43,874 nt of DNA from JABWBR01 sp036741235 (GCA_036741235.1 DAINSQ010000017.1:1-43874); one strand, 5' to 3'. Counted from the first letter of the stretch, positions 15,994 through 25,005 are shown. The notes: generated by a model from the sequence alone, not told the origin. Numbers and translations: made by a program.

Positions 15994-18393
15994 ATGAATC
16001 GCATCATTTGGCTTATCCTTGGTTGCCTGTTTTTCGGCGGCGTCTCCTCCGCCCAGAGCATGATGTCCCTCAAAAAAAAAGGCATAACCCGCGCCGTCGT
16101 TGTCGGTATCTCTGAATACCAGGACGAAGGCATCAAAGACCTGCGCTACGCCCACCGCGATGCGGCTTTATTTGTAGATTTTTTGAAATCCAAACCGGGA
16201 GGGGGGATCACCGACCAGCAGTTAATACTGTTGGCCAATGAAGCGGCTACCATGGCCGCCGTCCAGTCGGCCCTGCAATGGCTATTGGACAATACCCGCA
16301 AAAACGACCAGGCCATCATTTATTTTGCCGGCCACGGCGATGTAGAAACAAAAGACCGCCAGGAAAAGGGCTACTTATTGGCTTATGACACGCCAAAAAA
16401 CAACTACCGCCTCAATGCGATTGATCTGCAATACCTGAGTGAAGACATCATCTCCCGGCTTTCCGCCAAAGGCGCCAAGGTGATCGTCATAGCCGATGCC
16501 TGCCACTCCGGAACACTGGCCGGCGAAAAAATCGGCGGCAGAGAAGCCACAGCCAATGAACTCATGAAGCGTTTCGGAAACGAAATCCGCATCATGTCGT
16601 GCCAACCTTATGAGCTCTCGCTGGAAGGCCCCGAATTCGGAGGCGGCCGCGGCGTCTTTTCCTATTATCTGATCAACGGGCTTCAGGGCGGGCAGGCCGA
16701 TCAAAACCGCGATCAGCAGGTGGACCTCTACGAACTGGGAAATTACCTGCAAGACCGTATTCGAACGGCTACTGACAAAAAACAGCACCCCGACATCTTC
16801 GGCGGCATAAAACAGGAATCCCTGTTTTGGATCGACGACGCCACGGCCGCCGAGCTAAAAGCCATCGAGCAAACGGAAATTTCGCGAAACCTGGAAGAAC
16901 AGGTTCTCAAAAGGTTGGCTACCGACGTGGGTTACACCAACTACATCAAGTTTAACCAAGCCCTCGAAAAAGGTCGCCTGTTCTACCCGCCGCAAACCTC
17001 GGCAGTTTATTTTTTTGATGCCTTAAAAACCGATACTACCTTCCGGCTGCTGAGCGGTATCATCAATGAAAAACTGACAGTAGCGCTGCTCGATTCTGCA
17101 CAACAGGCTATCAACGCCTATCTGAACACCGACCCCCTGGAATTGGCCCAGCGCGACCGCTTCGATAATAAATACGGCCGGTTTGCCCAATACCTCCGCA
17201 AGGCCGCCGATATTCTGGGCCCCGGCGATTCGCGTTATCGTCAAACCCTGGCTAAACAACACTATTTTGAGGGACTGTCGCTGCGTCTCGATGCCGAACG
17301 GCAAGGAGGCGACGATTCACTGTTCCAACTCGCTTTGCAGCACCAACAACAAGCCCTGGCACTTGAAGATCGCGCCGCATATATTTACAACGAACTGGGC
17401 CTGGTGCTGCGAGGACTCGGCAAATACGAACAAAGCATGGCGCAGTTTATTCAGGCCGTCGCTATTTCGCCCGCCTGGGCCCTGCCTTACAACAACCTGG
17501 GCATCTGTTACGAAGAACTGGACAGCCTGGACCTGGCAAGGCGCAATTTTGCGGCAGCCATAACACGTAAACCCGACCTGGCTTCCGCTTATACTAACAT
17601 GGGCAACCTGTTTTTTACCCTCGAACTGGTCGACTCGGCGGAAATGATGTACCGCAAAGCCATTAAGCTTTACCCCGCCGATAAATCGAATTATTATTTC
17701 ATGGGCTTGTTGCTCAGCGCGCTTGAGGGGCGGCAAGAAGAAGCCAAAACGTTTTATTTACAAGCCCTTCAACTCGACCAAAACTACCCGGAAGCCGCTT
17801 ATGAATTGGGAGTTTATTATTATATTGAAGAGCAAGCCGACTCGGCGGAACTGCTTTTCCGCAAGGCAATTGCAAATGCCCCCGATTTTACCCAGGCTTA
17901 TCTTTTGCTCGGCTTGCTTTATTTTGATAATAACCGGCAGGATGAAGCGGAATATATGTTTTTCGAAGCAATCAGAACCGACTCATTATTCGCGCCCGCC
18001 TATGAATGTCTGGTAACGATGTACCAGCAAACCTGGCACAAAGCCGTCAATTTATTGCAAACAGCCCCGCTGCTTAATGAAGAAAAAATCAACGTACTGT
18101 ACCAGTCCGGCTTGTCTTTCTATCGAAATCAATCGCCCGAAGACGCGCTGCGCGCTTTTCAAACGGCCATACAACTCGATGCCGGCCAACCGCTGGGGTA
18201 TTATGCACTGTGTACCTATTATACCTTGCAAGGTCGTTTTGACGACGCCCTGCTCTACCTGGAAAAGACTCTTGAAAAAGCGCAAGCTCGCAGCGAAGAC
18301 TATTATGACCAAATTGTAGCCGACGAAAACCTGGACCCCCTTCGCCGTCACGATAAATTTGGGCAGCTGATGGCCAAATATTTTCCGCATTGA
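15994..18393 (+). CDS. Exported caspase-like (C14) protein with TPR array
   Basis: The 799-residue protein has a signal peptide (about 1-20, cleavage near SSAQS). A caspase/metacaspase domain (about 30-280) follows with the catalytic His114 (YFAGHGD) and Cys170 (IADACHSG); the dyad is intact. From about 420 to 790 it consists of TPR repeats (for example YNELGLVLRGLGKYEQSMAQFIQAVAISP is one unit), typical protein-binding superhelices. The signal peptide places it in the periplasm or outside, unlike cytoplasmic defence caspases. Prokaryotic caspase-TPR fusions are known but their targets are mostly not. It leads a three-gene plus-strand cluster with a second caspase-like protein and a small TPR protein. 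It could be a regulated protease or an envelope stress or cell-death factor; no substrate can be inferred. Confidence 0.88.
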   Translation: MNRIIWLILGCLFFGGVSSAQSMMSLKKKGITRAVVVGISEYQDEGIKDLRYAHRDAALFVDFLKSKPGGGITDQQLILLANEAATMAAVQSALQWLLDNTRKNDQAIIYFAGHGDVETKDRQEKGYLLAYDTPKNNYRLNAIDLQYLSEDIISRLSAKGAKVIVIADACHSGTLAGEKIGGREATANELMKRFGNEIRIMSCQPYELSLEGPEFGGGRGVFSYYLINGLQGGQADQNRDQQVDLYELGNYLQDRIRTATDKKQHPDIFGGIKQESLFWIDDATAAELKAIEQTEISRNLEEQVLKRLATDVGYTNYIKFNQALEKGRLFYPPQTSAVYFFDALKTDTTFRLLSGIINEKLTVALLDSAQQAINAYLNTDPLELAQRDRFDNKYGRFAQYLRKAADILGPGDSRYRQTLAKQHYFEGLSLRLDAERQGGDDSLFQLALQHQQQALALEDRAAYIYNELGLVLRGLGKYEQSMAQFIQAVAISPAWALPYNNLGICYEELDSLDLARRNFAAAITRKPDLASAYTNMGNLFFTLELVDSAEMMYRKAIKLYPADKSNYYFMGLLLSALEGRQEEAKTFYLQALQLDQNYPEAAYELGVYYYIEEQADSAELLFRKAIANAPDFTQAYLLLGLLYFDNNRQDEAEYMFFEAIRTDSLFAPAYECLVTMYQQTWHKAVNLLQTAPLLNEEKINVLYQSGLSFYRNQSPEDALRAFQTAIQLDAGQPLGYYALCTYYTLQGRFDDALLYLEKTLEKAQARSEDYYDQIVADENLDPLRRHDKFGQLMAKYFPH

Positions 18394-18458
18394 TACAAAT
18401 AATGGCTTTATTTACGTTGAATATTGCTACATTTATCACAACTTAACCCCTACATACT

Positions 18459-19256
18459 ATGACAAAACACTTCCAACCGCTATTTCTCTCACTGCTATTC
18501 TCGGTTTCGGCAACTGTGCTTGCCGCGCAGAATAAGGGCACGCTTCACCTCATTACCTGTATTGATATTGTTAATGACGACATATCGCAGGGCTGCCGCA
18601 AAGACCATGAAAATGCCGGCGAACTTTTTAAAGTCGTCGCTCAAATGGGAGGCATGAATTATCGCCCCGTCAACCTGCATTTTGATAAAATCGAAGTCGA
18701 GTCGTATATCAACGATTTTCAGTGCGGCCCCAACGATGTCGTTGTTTTGCTCTATTCAGGTCACGGCTTCCGCTACGACAACGACGGCGACTTCTGGCCC
18801 TGGCCTTTTATGTATTTCTGCAACAGGGAGGAAATGGATATTTATTCCGAAACCTGTGAACTGGATCTGGAAGACCAATACGACGCCATTAAGGAAAAAA
18901 ATCCGCGAATGTCTATCGTGATCGGCAATAGCTGCAACGAAGTACTGGATGACGAGCCGGCGCCTGCCAATGCGCCGGTGGCACTTGAAAATTCAGCTGA
19001 AGCAGGCCAAATGTTTAAGGGAGTGGAGTTGTTCACCCGGTTTCAAGGCCACATTATTGTTTCTGCTTCAGGCCCCGGGCAAAAAGCTTATACCACAGAT
19101 GAAAACGGCGCCTATTTTATTGTTGAATTATTCAAATATATAGCCGAAGGGCTTGACGCCGAACAACCAACTTCCTGGCTGAACATCCTGGAGTATACGA
19201 AAAGCAGCGTCAACGATCGCAATCCAGACCAGACGCCCATGTTTAAAATCGAATAA
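18459..19256 (+). CDS. Second exported caspase-like protein
   Basis: The 265-residue protein has a signal peptide (about 1-23, ending VLAAQ) and a single caspase-like domain. The predicted dyad is His102 (LLYSGHGFRYD) and Cys159 (VIGNSCNE), both in the expected order after hydrophobic beta-strands. The segment between them is rich in Trp, Phe and acidic residues (DNDGDFWPWPF), differing from the upstream caspase. It carries no TPRs itself. It starts 65 bases after the caspase-TPR gene and ends 26 bases before the TPR gene, so the three may be one unit. It may be a partner, target or paralogous protease of the first caspase. Confidence 0.75.
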   Translation: MTKHFQPLFLSLLFSVSATVLAAQNKGTLHLITCIDIVNDDISQGCRKDHENAGELFKVVAQMGGMNYRPVNLHFDKIEVESYINDFQCGPNDVVVLLYSGHGFRYDNDGDFWPWPFMYFCNREEMDIYSETCELDLEDQYDAIKEKNPRMSIVIGNSCNEVLDDEPAPANAPVALENSAEAGQMFKGVELFTRFQGHIIVSASGPGQKAYTTDENGAYFIVELFKYIAEGLDAEQPTSWLNILEYTKSSVNDRNPDQTPMFKIE

Positions 19257-19282
19257 TTTAAAATCAATTAAATCCGGCTAAT

Positions 19283-19891
19283 ATGAAGATCCATGTCATG
19301 CTTCTTCTCCTGATGTGCCTTGTAATACAGGTAGATCTCAGCGCACAAACTACTGCCAGAGACTTGAAAAACAAGTTTACGAGTACCAGCTCGAATATGC
19401 AGCAAAACAAAAACAAGACAAAAAACAAAGGCCAGAGCCTGAGCGGCCATATACGTCCCGATAATATCGAATCTCCTGTGGTAAAACAGGCCTATGAAGA
19501 TATTGAATCGGGCGATTTTACCGACGCTTATAACCAACTCGTCACTTTTTCTGATTTCGATGCCGATGCCGCGCTCGGCTTGGGCCTCGTTTATTACCAG
19601 GACGATCGCCTCGATGAAGCTATCGCGTCTCTGCAACGCTCGCTCGAACTCGACCCGCATCAAACGGTTGCGCTGTATGTGCTCGGATTGGCCTACGCCG
19701 AACAAGGCAATTACGACAAAGCCGAAGACGCCTTTATTGAGTTATTGGGTAAAGACCCCGAAGATACCGATGCCTGGTATGAACTTGGATTTCTGTATTA
19801 CGATGCCGGCCTCACAGAAGATGCCGAGGCTTGCCTTGCTATTATACTTGAAATCGACCCGGAATATCCCTTTGCCAGTTACGAAGATTAA
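19283..19891 (+). CDS. Small exported TPR protein
   Basis: The 202-residue protein has a signal peptide (about 1-21, LSAQT), a Lys/Asn-rich low-complexity linker (about 30-52) and about four TPR-like units (for example AALGLGLVYYQDDRLDEAI and AWYELGFLYYDAGLTEDAEA). It is probably a periplasmic scaffold. It is the third gene of the caspase cluster and may present partners to the caspase-like proteins; this is inference from position and shared TPRs. It is followed by a long inverted repeat (19915-20003) that may end transcription. Confidence 0.8.
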   Translation: MKIHVMLLLLMCLVIQVDLSAQTTARDLKNKFTSTSSNMQQNKNKTKNKGQSLSGHIRPDNIESPVVKQAYEDIESGDFTDAYNQLVTFSDFDADAALGLGLVYYQDDRLDEAIASLQRSLELDPHQTVALYVLGLAYAEQGNYDKAEDAFIELLGKDPEDTDAWYELGFLYYDAGLTEDAEACLAIILEIDPEYPFASYED

Positions 19892-19914
19892 ACGTTTGTC
19901 CGGAGCGAATATTC

Positions 19915-20003
19915 GGTTGTCAGTTGTGGGTCGGTTTATAGTACACTCTTATTAATAAACCCATAAACGCTTAAACTTATAAACCAACCCACAACCTACA
20001 ACC
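19915..20003. repeat. Long inverted repeat between convergent genes
   Basis: Arms 19915-19940 and 19978-20003 are reverse complements at 23 of 26 positions (inner 17 bp with a single mismatch), with a 37-base AT-rich loop. The element lies between two converging genes and may act as a bidirectional terminator. It shares a 13-base stretch (gtcagttgtgggt) with the spacer repeat at 30296-30308, so it belongs to a dispersed repeat family. Confidence 0.75.
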
Positions 20004-20006
20004 TAC

Positions 20007-20753
20007 CTATCCCCGCTGGAATAAAAACACGCCGTCTCTGCCAAATACCAGGATAATCCTTCCGGTTTCGCCGGCAAGTAATACCAGCAAGCGGTTTTCG
20101 CGCGCGCAAGCGCGTGCAAAATCAGCTTCCGGAAAGTTGGCATTGAGATAATCTGTCACCGAAGCGGGTAGCGCTTCATAATTCACCGGTTGACAGGCGC
20201 AGCGCGTTTCCTGGAACGGCGATACCTCTTCAATAAAATTGCCGGCGCTGTCGAATTTCAGCACAATACCCCGGCTAATGCCGACAAAATACTCGCCGTT
20301 GACCAGTTTGGCCCGCAAAATCTGATAGTTGGGATAATTGGCGGTCACATATTCGCCGATAGCTGCCGGTAAAGCTGCCGGACGAACCACCTGGCCCAGC
20401 TGAGCAAATGGCCGCACACAGGGCAAAAGCCATACCCGCAGCCGGCTCAATTCCTGCCAGCGACGAATAAACAGTGGGCGCCCTTCGATGGTAAAATACA
20501 TCAGGTCGCCGCTGCCTAATTGCAGCTCGTAGCCTCGGCCTTCCGCAATATTGGCTTCTTCGATAAACGAGTCGAAAAATTGTTCGGTGGTAAAATTCGT
20601 AACAGCCACCGGCAATTCTACTACATCGATAGCCCTGAGGTCGTCGGCGCCCGCAATCTGCAAGATGAGTTCGTCATCAGTAATGGCGCTTTGGTCTTTG
20701 CTGGTGCAAGCGGCCAGGAAGGCCAGCGATAGCATGATGAGCATTTTTTTCAT
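20007..20753 (-). CDS. Lipoprotein with PepSY-like domains
   Basis: The 248-residue precursor (ATG at 20753; an in-frame TTG lies two codons upstream) has a clear lipoprotein signal (LAFLAAC). The mature part contains two copies of a ~60-residue unit of the type 'LPAxxxxYVxANYPNYQI..AKLVNGEYFVGISRGIVLKFDSAGNFIEEV', the PepSY-like/BLIP-like fold often found in Bacteroidota envelope proteins. Such domains bind or inhibit partner proteins. The gene is third in a minus-strand run after an ECF sigma factor and its membrane partner, 79 bases after the latter, so it may be part of the same regulon or signalling unit. Its exact role is unknown. Confidence 0.7.
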   Translation of the reverse strand: MKKMLIMLSLAFLAACTSKDQSAITDDELILQIAGADDLRAIDVVELPVAVTNFTTEQFFDSFIEEANIAEGRGYELQLGSGDLMYFTIEGRPLFIRRWQELSRLRVWLLPCVRPFAQLGQVVRPAALPAAIGEYVTANYPNYQILRAKLVNGEYFVGISRGIVLKFDSAGNFIEEVSPFQETRCACQPVNYEALPASVTDYLNANFPEADFARACARENRLLVLLAGETGRIILVFGRDGVFLFQRG

Positions 20754-20838
20754 ATGCAATAGTGGTTTTAATTTTTATTAACACGAATATTCTATTCCTA
20801 TTGGTGCGCAATAACATGGAAAGTTGCCTGAATTTGAA

Positions 20839-22155
20839 TTACAATTTAAAAACAACTCCTAATCCAATGGCTGCATGGCCGGCTAAAGAACTCCCATCCC
20901 TGTATACAGCCAATGGCGTGAGCGTACGATGTATCGAAGCGCTTAATGACAATTCAAAGGCTGGATGCGGCGCCCAACCCGCCGACGCCTCCAGCCAACC
21001 GCTTAGATGCCGGGCCGACGCCTTGCTACCCGAAGCTGCCGGCCGGCGTATGCGCCGCAAACTGAGGTCGTCCAAACGCGAAACGGCGCTTATGTTCGCA
21101 TCCCGGCCTACAACCCAGTTGACGGCCAAACCGCAGCCAAACCTGGCAGACAAAGCTCTCCTCTGCCCCAAACGATAGTTGACGCCCAATGGCGCTTGTA
21201 ACATTTGCAACTGCTGCCAGTTATCAATGCGAACGGGCACAGCCCTGCCGGGCGCCACCGGCCTGTCGGCGCTCCTGAAAAAGTCGATTTCACAATCTAT
21301 TTGGCCGTAACCCGAGGGTACGCTCAGCGCATAGGTGCTTTCAATGGTATTATCAGCCCCGGGCCGCTCTTGCTGTGGGTCGTACAGCACGCGAATAGTT
21401 GACGAGGTGTGCAAATCGAGCCGGTAAACCCCAAACCCGGCAAACCAGCGCCACCTGCCGCGGTCAATACCTGCGCGCAGCCCCCAATCACTATGCCGAT
21501 GCAGCGTTTCCCGCCATTCGGTTTGCTCCGGCCCGGCGCTCGGCCCGGATAATAAATTGGCTTGCCAGGGGTAAACGCCCATGATACTTATCCACCCACG
21601 AATATTACTCGACCTGACAAGGGGAATGGCCGGGATATCATCATTGGCGGGCGCAAAAAGCCGGTTTTTTTCAGGCAAATCGAGCAGCGCCAAATCGGGG
21701 TGTTCAACGATCGTAGCAGATTGTTTTGTTTCATCAAATGATTGTGCGGGAAGTTGAGAAGGCAGCGCTGTTGCAGTTGCCTCCACTGGCGCCAATATCG
21801 GTTGGGGGCCGGCATTGGTTATAGCAGCCGGTTTATGGGGCGTTCTAATGAATGCAACACCTTCTATACAGTTATCAGCGACTACTGTTGCCGGGGCTGT
21901 TGCTGTTGCGATCGCCTTTTTTCCGGGGGCAGTAAGCGGATCGTTGCCTGGCAATTGCTCTGTGCGGAACCAGGCTAACAGGGCCAGTACGCCGATACCG
22001 GCGCCCAACCGCCACCAGAATACAACCCGCCGGCGTTTGCGCTGTAAAAGCGCATCGTTGATACCCGCCCAAACCTGCGCAGAGGGCGTATCCCAGCCGT
22101 CGGAGGGCTCGGGAGTTTGCTCGTTTGACGCTTTGATCCATTCTTCTGCTCTCAT
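20839..22155 (-). CDS. Membrane protein with barrel-like C-terminus, next to sigma factor
   Basis: The 438-residue protein has an N-terminal cytoplasmic segment (about 1-43, including WDTPSAQVWAGINDALLQ), one membrane helix (about 44-62), an Ala/Pro/Thr-rich stretch to about 170, and a C-terminal ~250-residue region of alternating aromatic/polar strands ending in GLGVVFKL. That end resembles an outer-membrane beta-barrel of the kind annotated 'outer membrane beta-barrel protein' in Bacteroidota. It starts 3 bases after the ECF sigma gene stop. The N-terminal segment plus helix is where an anti-sigma factor would be expected, so I infer it restrains the sigma factor. No classical zinc anti-sigma motif is present. 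An alternative is a structural envelope protein under control of the sigma factor. Confidence 0.65.
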   Translation of the reverse strand: MRAEEWIKASNEQTPEPSDGWDTPSAQVWAGINDALLQRKRRRVVFWWRLGAGIGVLALLAWFRTEQLPGNDPLTAPGKKAIATATAPATVVADNCIEGVAFIRTPHKPAAITNAGPQPILAPVEATATALPSQLPAQSFDETKQSATIVEHPDLALLDLPEKNRLFAPANDDIPAIPLVRSSNIRGWISIMGVYPWQANLLSGPSAGPEQTEWRETLHRHSDWGLRAGIDRGRWRWFAGFGVYRLDLHTSSTIRVLYDPQQERPGADNTIESTYALSVPSGYGQIDCEIDFFRSADRPVAPGRAVPVRIDNWQQLQMLQAPLGVNYRLGQRRALSARFGCGLAVNWVVGRDANISAVSRLDDLSLRRIRRPAASGSKASARHLSGWLEASAGWAPHPAFELSLSASIHRTLTPLAVYRDGSSLAGHAAIGLGVVFKL

Positions 22156-22158
22156 CTC

Positions 22159-22698
22159 TCAAGTTTTATCAACCAACCGGGAAGCAGCAAGCTTCCTAAG
22201 CATTTTTTTTGCTTTCAGCAATTGGGTTTTGGAAGTATTGACGCTAATGCCCAAACTGGCCGCAATGTCGGCGTGGGAATAATTTTCGAGAATATATAAA
22301 TTGAGTACCGTGCGATAACCCGGCGGCAGTTGCTGCAACAACTGCGTCAATGCCTGGGCATCGAGGGGGAAAGGCGTTTGCTCGTCTTGTTCATAGGCTC
22401 CATCGGGAACCTCCCTGTCTATTACCACCAGTTTTTGTCGACGCAAATGCTGCAAGATCACGTTGAGTACCACACGCCTCAACCACGCGCCAAGGGCGCC
22501 GTCCCCTTTGTATTGATGCAAATCGGAAAATGCTTTGATAAACCCGTCCTGCAACCAATCTTCAGCTTCTTCCCTGTTGCCGGCATAGCGCAGGCATAGG
22601 CGAAACAGGGCTGTTTTGTACTTTTCGTACAACGCCCGCTGGGCTATCGCATTTCCTTTGCGACACCCCTGCAACAGATATTTATCGCCATGGTCCAA
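22159..22698 (-). CDS. ECF-type RNA polymerase sigma-70 factor
   Basis: The 179-residue protein has region 2 (about 10-80: ALYEKYKTALFRLCLRYAGNREEAEDWLQDGFIKAF) and region 4 (about 115-170: LLQQLPPGYRTVLNLYILENYSHADIAASLGISVNTSKTQLLKAK, with the helix-turn-helix). Length and layout fit the ECF group common in Bacteroidota. No ATG is in frame near the start; the best start is TTG at 22698, since a stop occurs four codons upstream. It precedes a membrane-spanning partner by 3 bases, consistent with a sigma/anti-sigma-like pair responding to an envelope signal. It follows the minus-strand amidase gene by 68 bases. Confidence 0.92.
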   Translation of the reverse strand: MDHGDKYLLQGCRKGNAIAQRALYEKYKTALFRLCLRYAGNREEAEDWLQDGFIKAFSDLHQYKGDGALGAWLRRVVLNVILQHLRRQKLVVIDREVPDGAYEQDEQTPFPLDAQALTQLLQQLPPGYRTVLNLYILENYSHADIAASLGISVNTSKTQLLKAKKMLRKLAASRLVDKT

Positions 22699-22766
22699 TA
22701 CTTGGTTTTATAGCCTGATTGGTGCTATACCAAGTTAAGAAGTTGCCTGAAGAAATTAAAAAAAGA

Positions 22767-24332
22767 TTACGGCTGGATGAGGACTTTGAAAAGTCCCGTA
22801 TGGCCGGCCATCCGCAATTGGATGAAATACAGGCCGGGATTCAGCTCGTCAACGGGAAAAGTATGTTTGAGCACCCCTCCTGTTTTGTTGATGCGTTTGG
22901 GCGATATAACAGGGCGCATACCGGCATCGAGCATGGTGATCTCTACTTCGCCTTCAAGCGGATTTTGCAGTGTAAAAGTTACATGAGCATGGGCGGGATT
23001 GGGAGCGATAGCGACTGTTGATTCGTTGATCATCTCGTCAACGCCGGAAACCAGCGTAGTGGCGGACGCCTCGTTGCTATAATCTGAGGTGTCCTGACCG
23101 ACGGTAGCCCTGATGCGGTAGTAATATAAAGAGAAAGGCGACAAGCCGGTGTCGGTATAGTTAGTGACATTGGCGCCGACTGATGCCAGATATGAAAAAT
23201 CAGCATTATTGCCTGCCGATCTTTCAATGACAAATGCCGTTTCGTTGCCGGCATTGTCGGTCCAAGTCAATTCAATCTCCGTATCGCCGGCGGCAGCGGC
23301 TTCGAGTTGCGTCGGTGCGGTTAGCGCCGCGCAATCATTGGTAATATACGCCGAAACGTTGTTTCTGATCGAGGGCAACATGGCATAAAGCGTAGTGCCC
23401 GGGCATTCGGTAGCGCAGCCGTCGCGGTGGCCGCTGATGCGATCGAGCACCAACCCCGAAGATGCGTGAAAAGCGCTGTCGAGCGGCAGTATATCCGCGT
23501 CGCAGCTTTTCCAGGCAAGCAGTGATTGTAGACTGCTGACGGCGTTGGAGGCAGGAGTTACCGATGTAAATGTGCCCAGCATACAAACGCCCATCGTACC
23601 GCCGTTGACGCCGCAGAAATGAGCGCCGAGAATATTGTCGCCGCGACCTTCATAAACTTGCCCGTTGGGGTCTATGAGCCAGTTGTAGCCAATATCCGAC
23701 CAGCCGTTGCCATTAACGTGGAAATCCCAGATGGAGCGCACCACCGCGGCCCAATCGGCAGCCGTGTTGCTGCCCGCCGAATGGTGCACGATGAGGTGTT
23801 TAACAACCGTGCCGCTCGGACTTGGATTGGGAGGGCAGTTGCCGGCAGGGCACCATTGGTTGCGCGTCAAATAGGCAGGCTGGACACAAGGACACGCCCT
23901 GCTTTCTATCAGGCCTTCGGGCTGCGGGTCGATGTTTTCAGAAATGCCGGGATTGTAGAAATGGCATTCCAGTTCCTGCGCTCCGGCATTGGGGTTGGAG
24001 AGGCGTAGTTGAAAAAAACGGACTGCTGCATCGGCAAAAATTTGCTCGCTGATGATTTTATCGGGATTGTGCACATCCCTGACAAGCGGCTGCCAGTCGC
24101 CCCATCTTTGGCCATCGACAGAAAAGCGCGCCTCGGGTTGGGCCGAAGCCTCCTGCCACACAGCGAAAAAGGATAGAAAAGGGGCCGCCTCCACTAAAGG
24201 GACAGCGATGGACAAACTTGCGCTGCCTGCCTCAACGGGCAAGCGCAGCACCTCGCGATGGCCGGGATGCTGCGCTTGCAACAGTTGACAAAAACAGGCG
24301 AAAAAGACTATTAAAGCAGCCGTTTTTGACAT
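22767..24332 (-). CDS. Secreted PGRP-type N-acetylmuramoyl-L-alanine amidase, T9SS cargo
   Basis: The 521-residue protein has a signal peptide (about 1-20), an N-terminal beta domain, an amidase_2/PGRP domain (about 175-335), a fibronectin type III-like domain (about 339-430) and a T9SS sorting domain (about 440-521, IAPNPAHAHVTFTLQ). Zinc ligands and catalytic residues are visible: His183 (VHHSAG), Tyr216 (GYNW), His302 and Cys310 (GHRDGCATECPG). It should cut the amide bond between muramic acid and the stem peptide. Export through T9SS puts it outside the cell, where its target would be the peptidoglycan of other bacteria or released wall fragments. It starts 4 bases after the preceding T9SS gene, so they form an operon. 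Confidence 0.9.
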   Translation of the reverse strand: MSKTAALIVFFACFCQLLQAQHPGHREVLRLPVEAGSASLSIAVPLVEAAPFLSFFAVWQEASAQPEARFSVDGQRWGDWQPLVRDVHNPDKIISEQIFADAAVRFFQLRLSNPNAGAQELECHFYNPGISENIDPQPEGLIESRACPCVQPAYLTRNQWCPAGNCPPNPSPSGTVVKHLIVHHSAGSNTAADWAAVVRSIWDFHVNGNGWSDIGYNWLIDPNGQVYEGRGDNILGAHFCGVNGGTMGVCMLGTFTSVTPASNAVSSLQSLLAWKSCDADILPLDSAFHASSGLVLDRISGHRDGCATECPGTTLYAMLPSIRNNVSAYITNDCAALTAPTQLEAAAAGDTEIELTWTDNAGNETAFVIERSAGNNADFSYLASVGANVTNYTDTGLSPFSLYYYRIRATVGQDTSDYSNEASATTLVSGVDEMINESTVAIAPNPAHAHVTFTLQNPLEGEVEITMLDAGMRPVISPKRINKTGGVLKHTFPVDELNPGLYFIQLRMAGHTGLFKVLIQP

Positions 24333-24336
24333 ATGA

Positions 24337-25005
24337 TTATATCTTGTTAACCAACCTGTTGATCATATCTGCGCCCTGACGGTCGACAAGTTTTACTAAG
24401 TATGCGCCGCGCTGCAAATCGCGGATGTCGTACCACTGATCGGCGGCATAGTCAAACTGGCGTACCAGCTTGCCCGTCAGATCGTAAATCTGAACGCGAG
24501 CGGCGGCGTTGTTTTCCGATACAGTGAAAATGCCATTGCTTGGGTTGGGATAAACCTCAATAGCTTCCCAAACTACTTCATTAGTGCTTGTAGGCGTGGT
24601 ATTGAAATAATACAACCCGGTAACCGTATTATTGGCATTGTTGATATCTGTTATCACCACCTCGATTATAGCCGTGCCGGCTACTCCATTCGGGTACACG
24701 TGTACATCCATGGTGCCTTCTTCCTGGGGGCCCAGCGTGAATTGTTCGGTAGCTACCGTAGGCAGATAACACTGATTTTTATCGCAAACCGCCACGCTCC
24801 AGCCCTCCGTCATTTGAACCACGCTTCTGTCCCAACGATAAGTTTTCACCTGCGGAAGCATATTTTTAGCCAGGCTATGGCCGATGCCTTCCACATCGTT
24901 GGGCATTACGTTGCTCACAATAACAGGATTGGGATTGATCGTGATCTGGGCGTTTAGGCCTATGCCGGCGACCAGTGCAATGACAACGAGTATATTTCTT
25001 TTCAT
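24337..25005 (-). CDS. Small T9SS-sorted secreted protein
   Basis: The 222-residue protein has a signal peptide (about 1-20, GLNAQ), a beta-rich middle of about 120 residues with two cysteines (VCDKNQCYLP), and a C-terminal T9SS sorting domain (about 145-222, VYPNPSNGIFTVSEN to MINRLVNKI). The middle part lacks a domain I recognise; its phrases (GPQEEGTMDVHVYPNGVAGTA) fit an immunoglobulin-like fold. It is translated just ahead of the amidase (4-bp gap) and is probably co-exported with it. The function is unknown. Confidence 0.85.
   Translation of the reverse strand: MKRNILVVIALVAGIGLNAQITINPNPVIVSNVMPNDVEGIGHSLAKNMLPQVKTYRWDRSVVQMTEGWSVAVCDKNQCYLPTVATEQFTLGPQEEGTMDVHVYPNGVAGTAIIEVVITDINNANNTVTGLYYFNTTPTSTNEVVWEAIEVYPNPSNGIFTVSENNAAARVQIYDLTGKLVRQFDYAADQWYDIRDLQRGAYLVKLVDRQGADMINRLVNKI

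Noticed and set aside
15224..19891. Calling the HEPN/MNT and caspase genes an antiphage island
   Set aside because: All three downstream proteins carry signal peptides, which fits poorly with known cytoplasmic defence caspases, and no other defence genes are present. It is kept as a hypothesis only.
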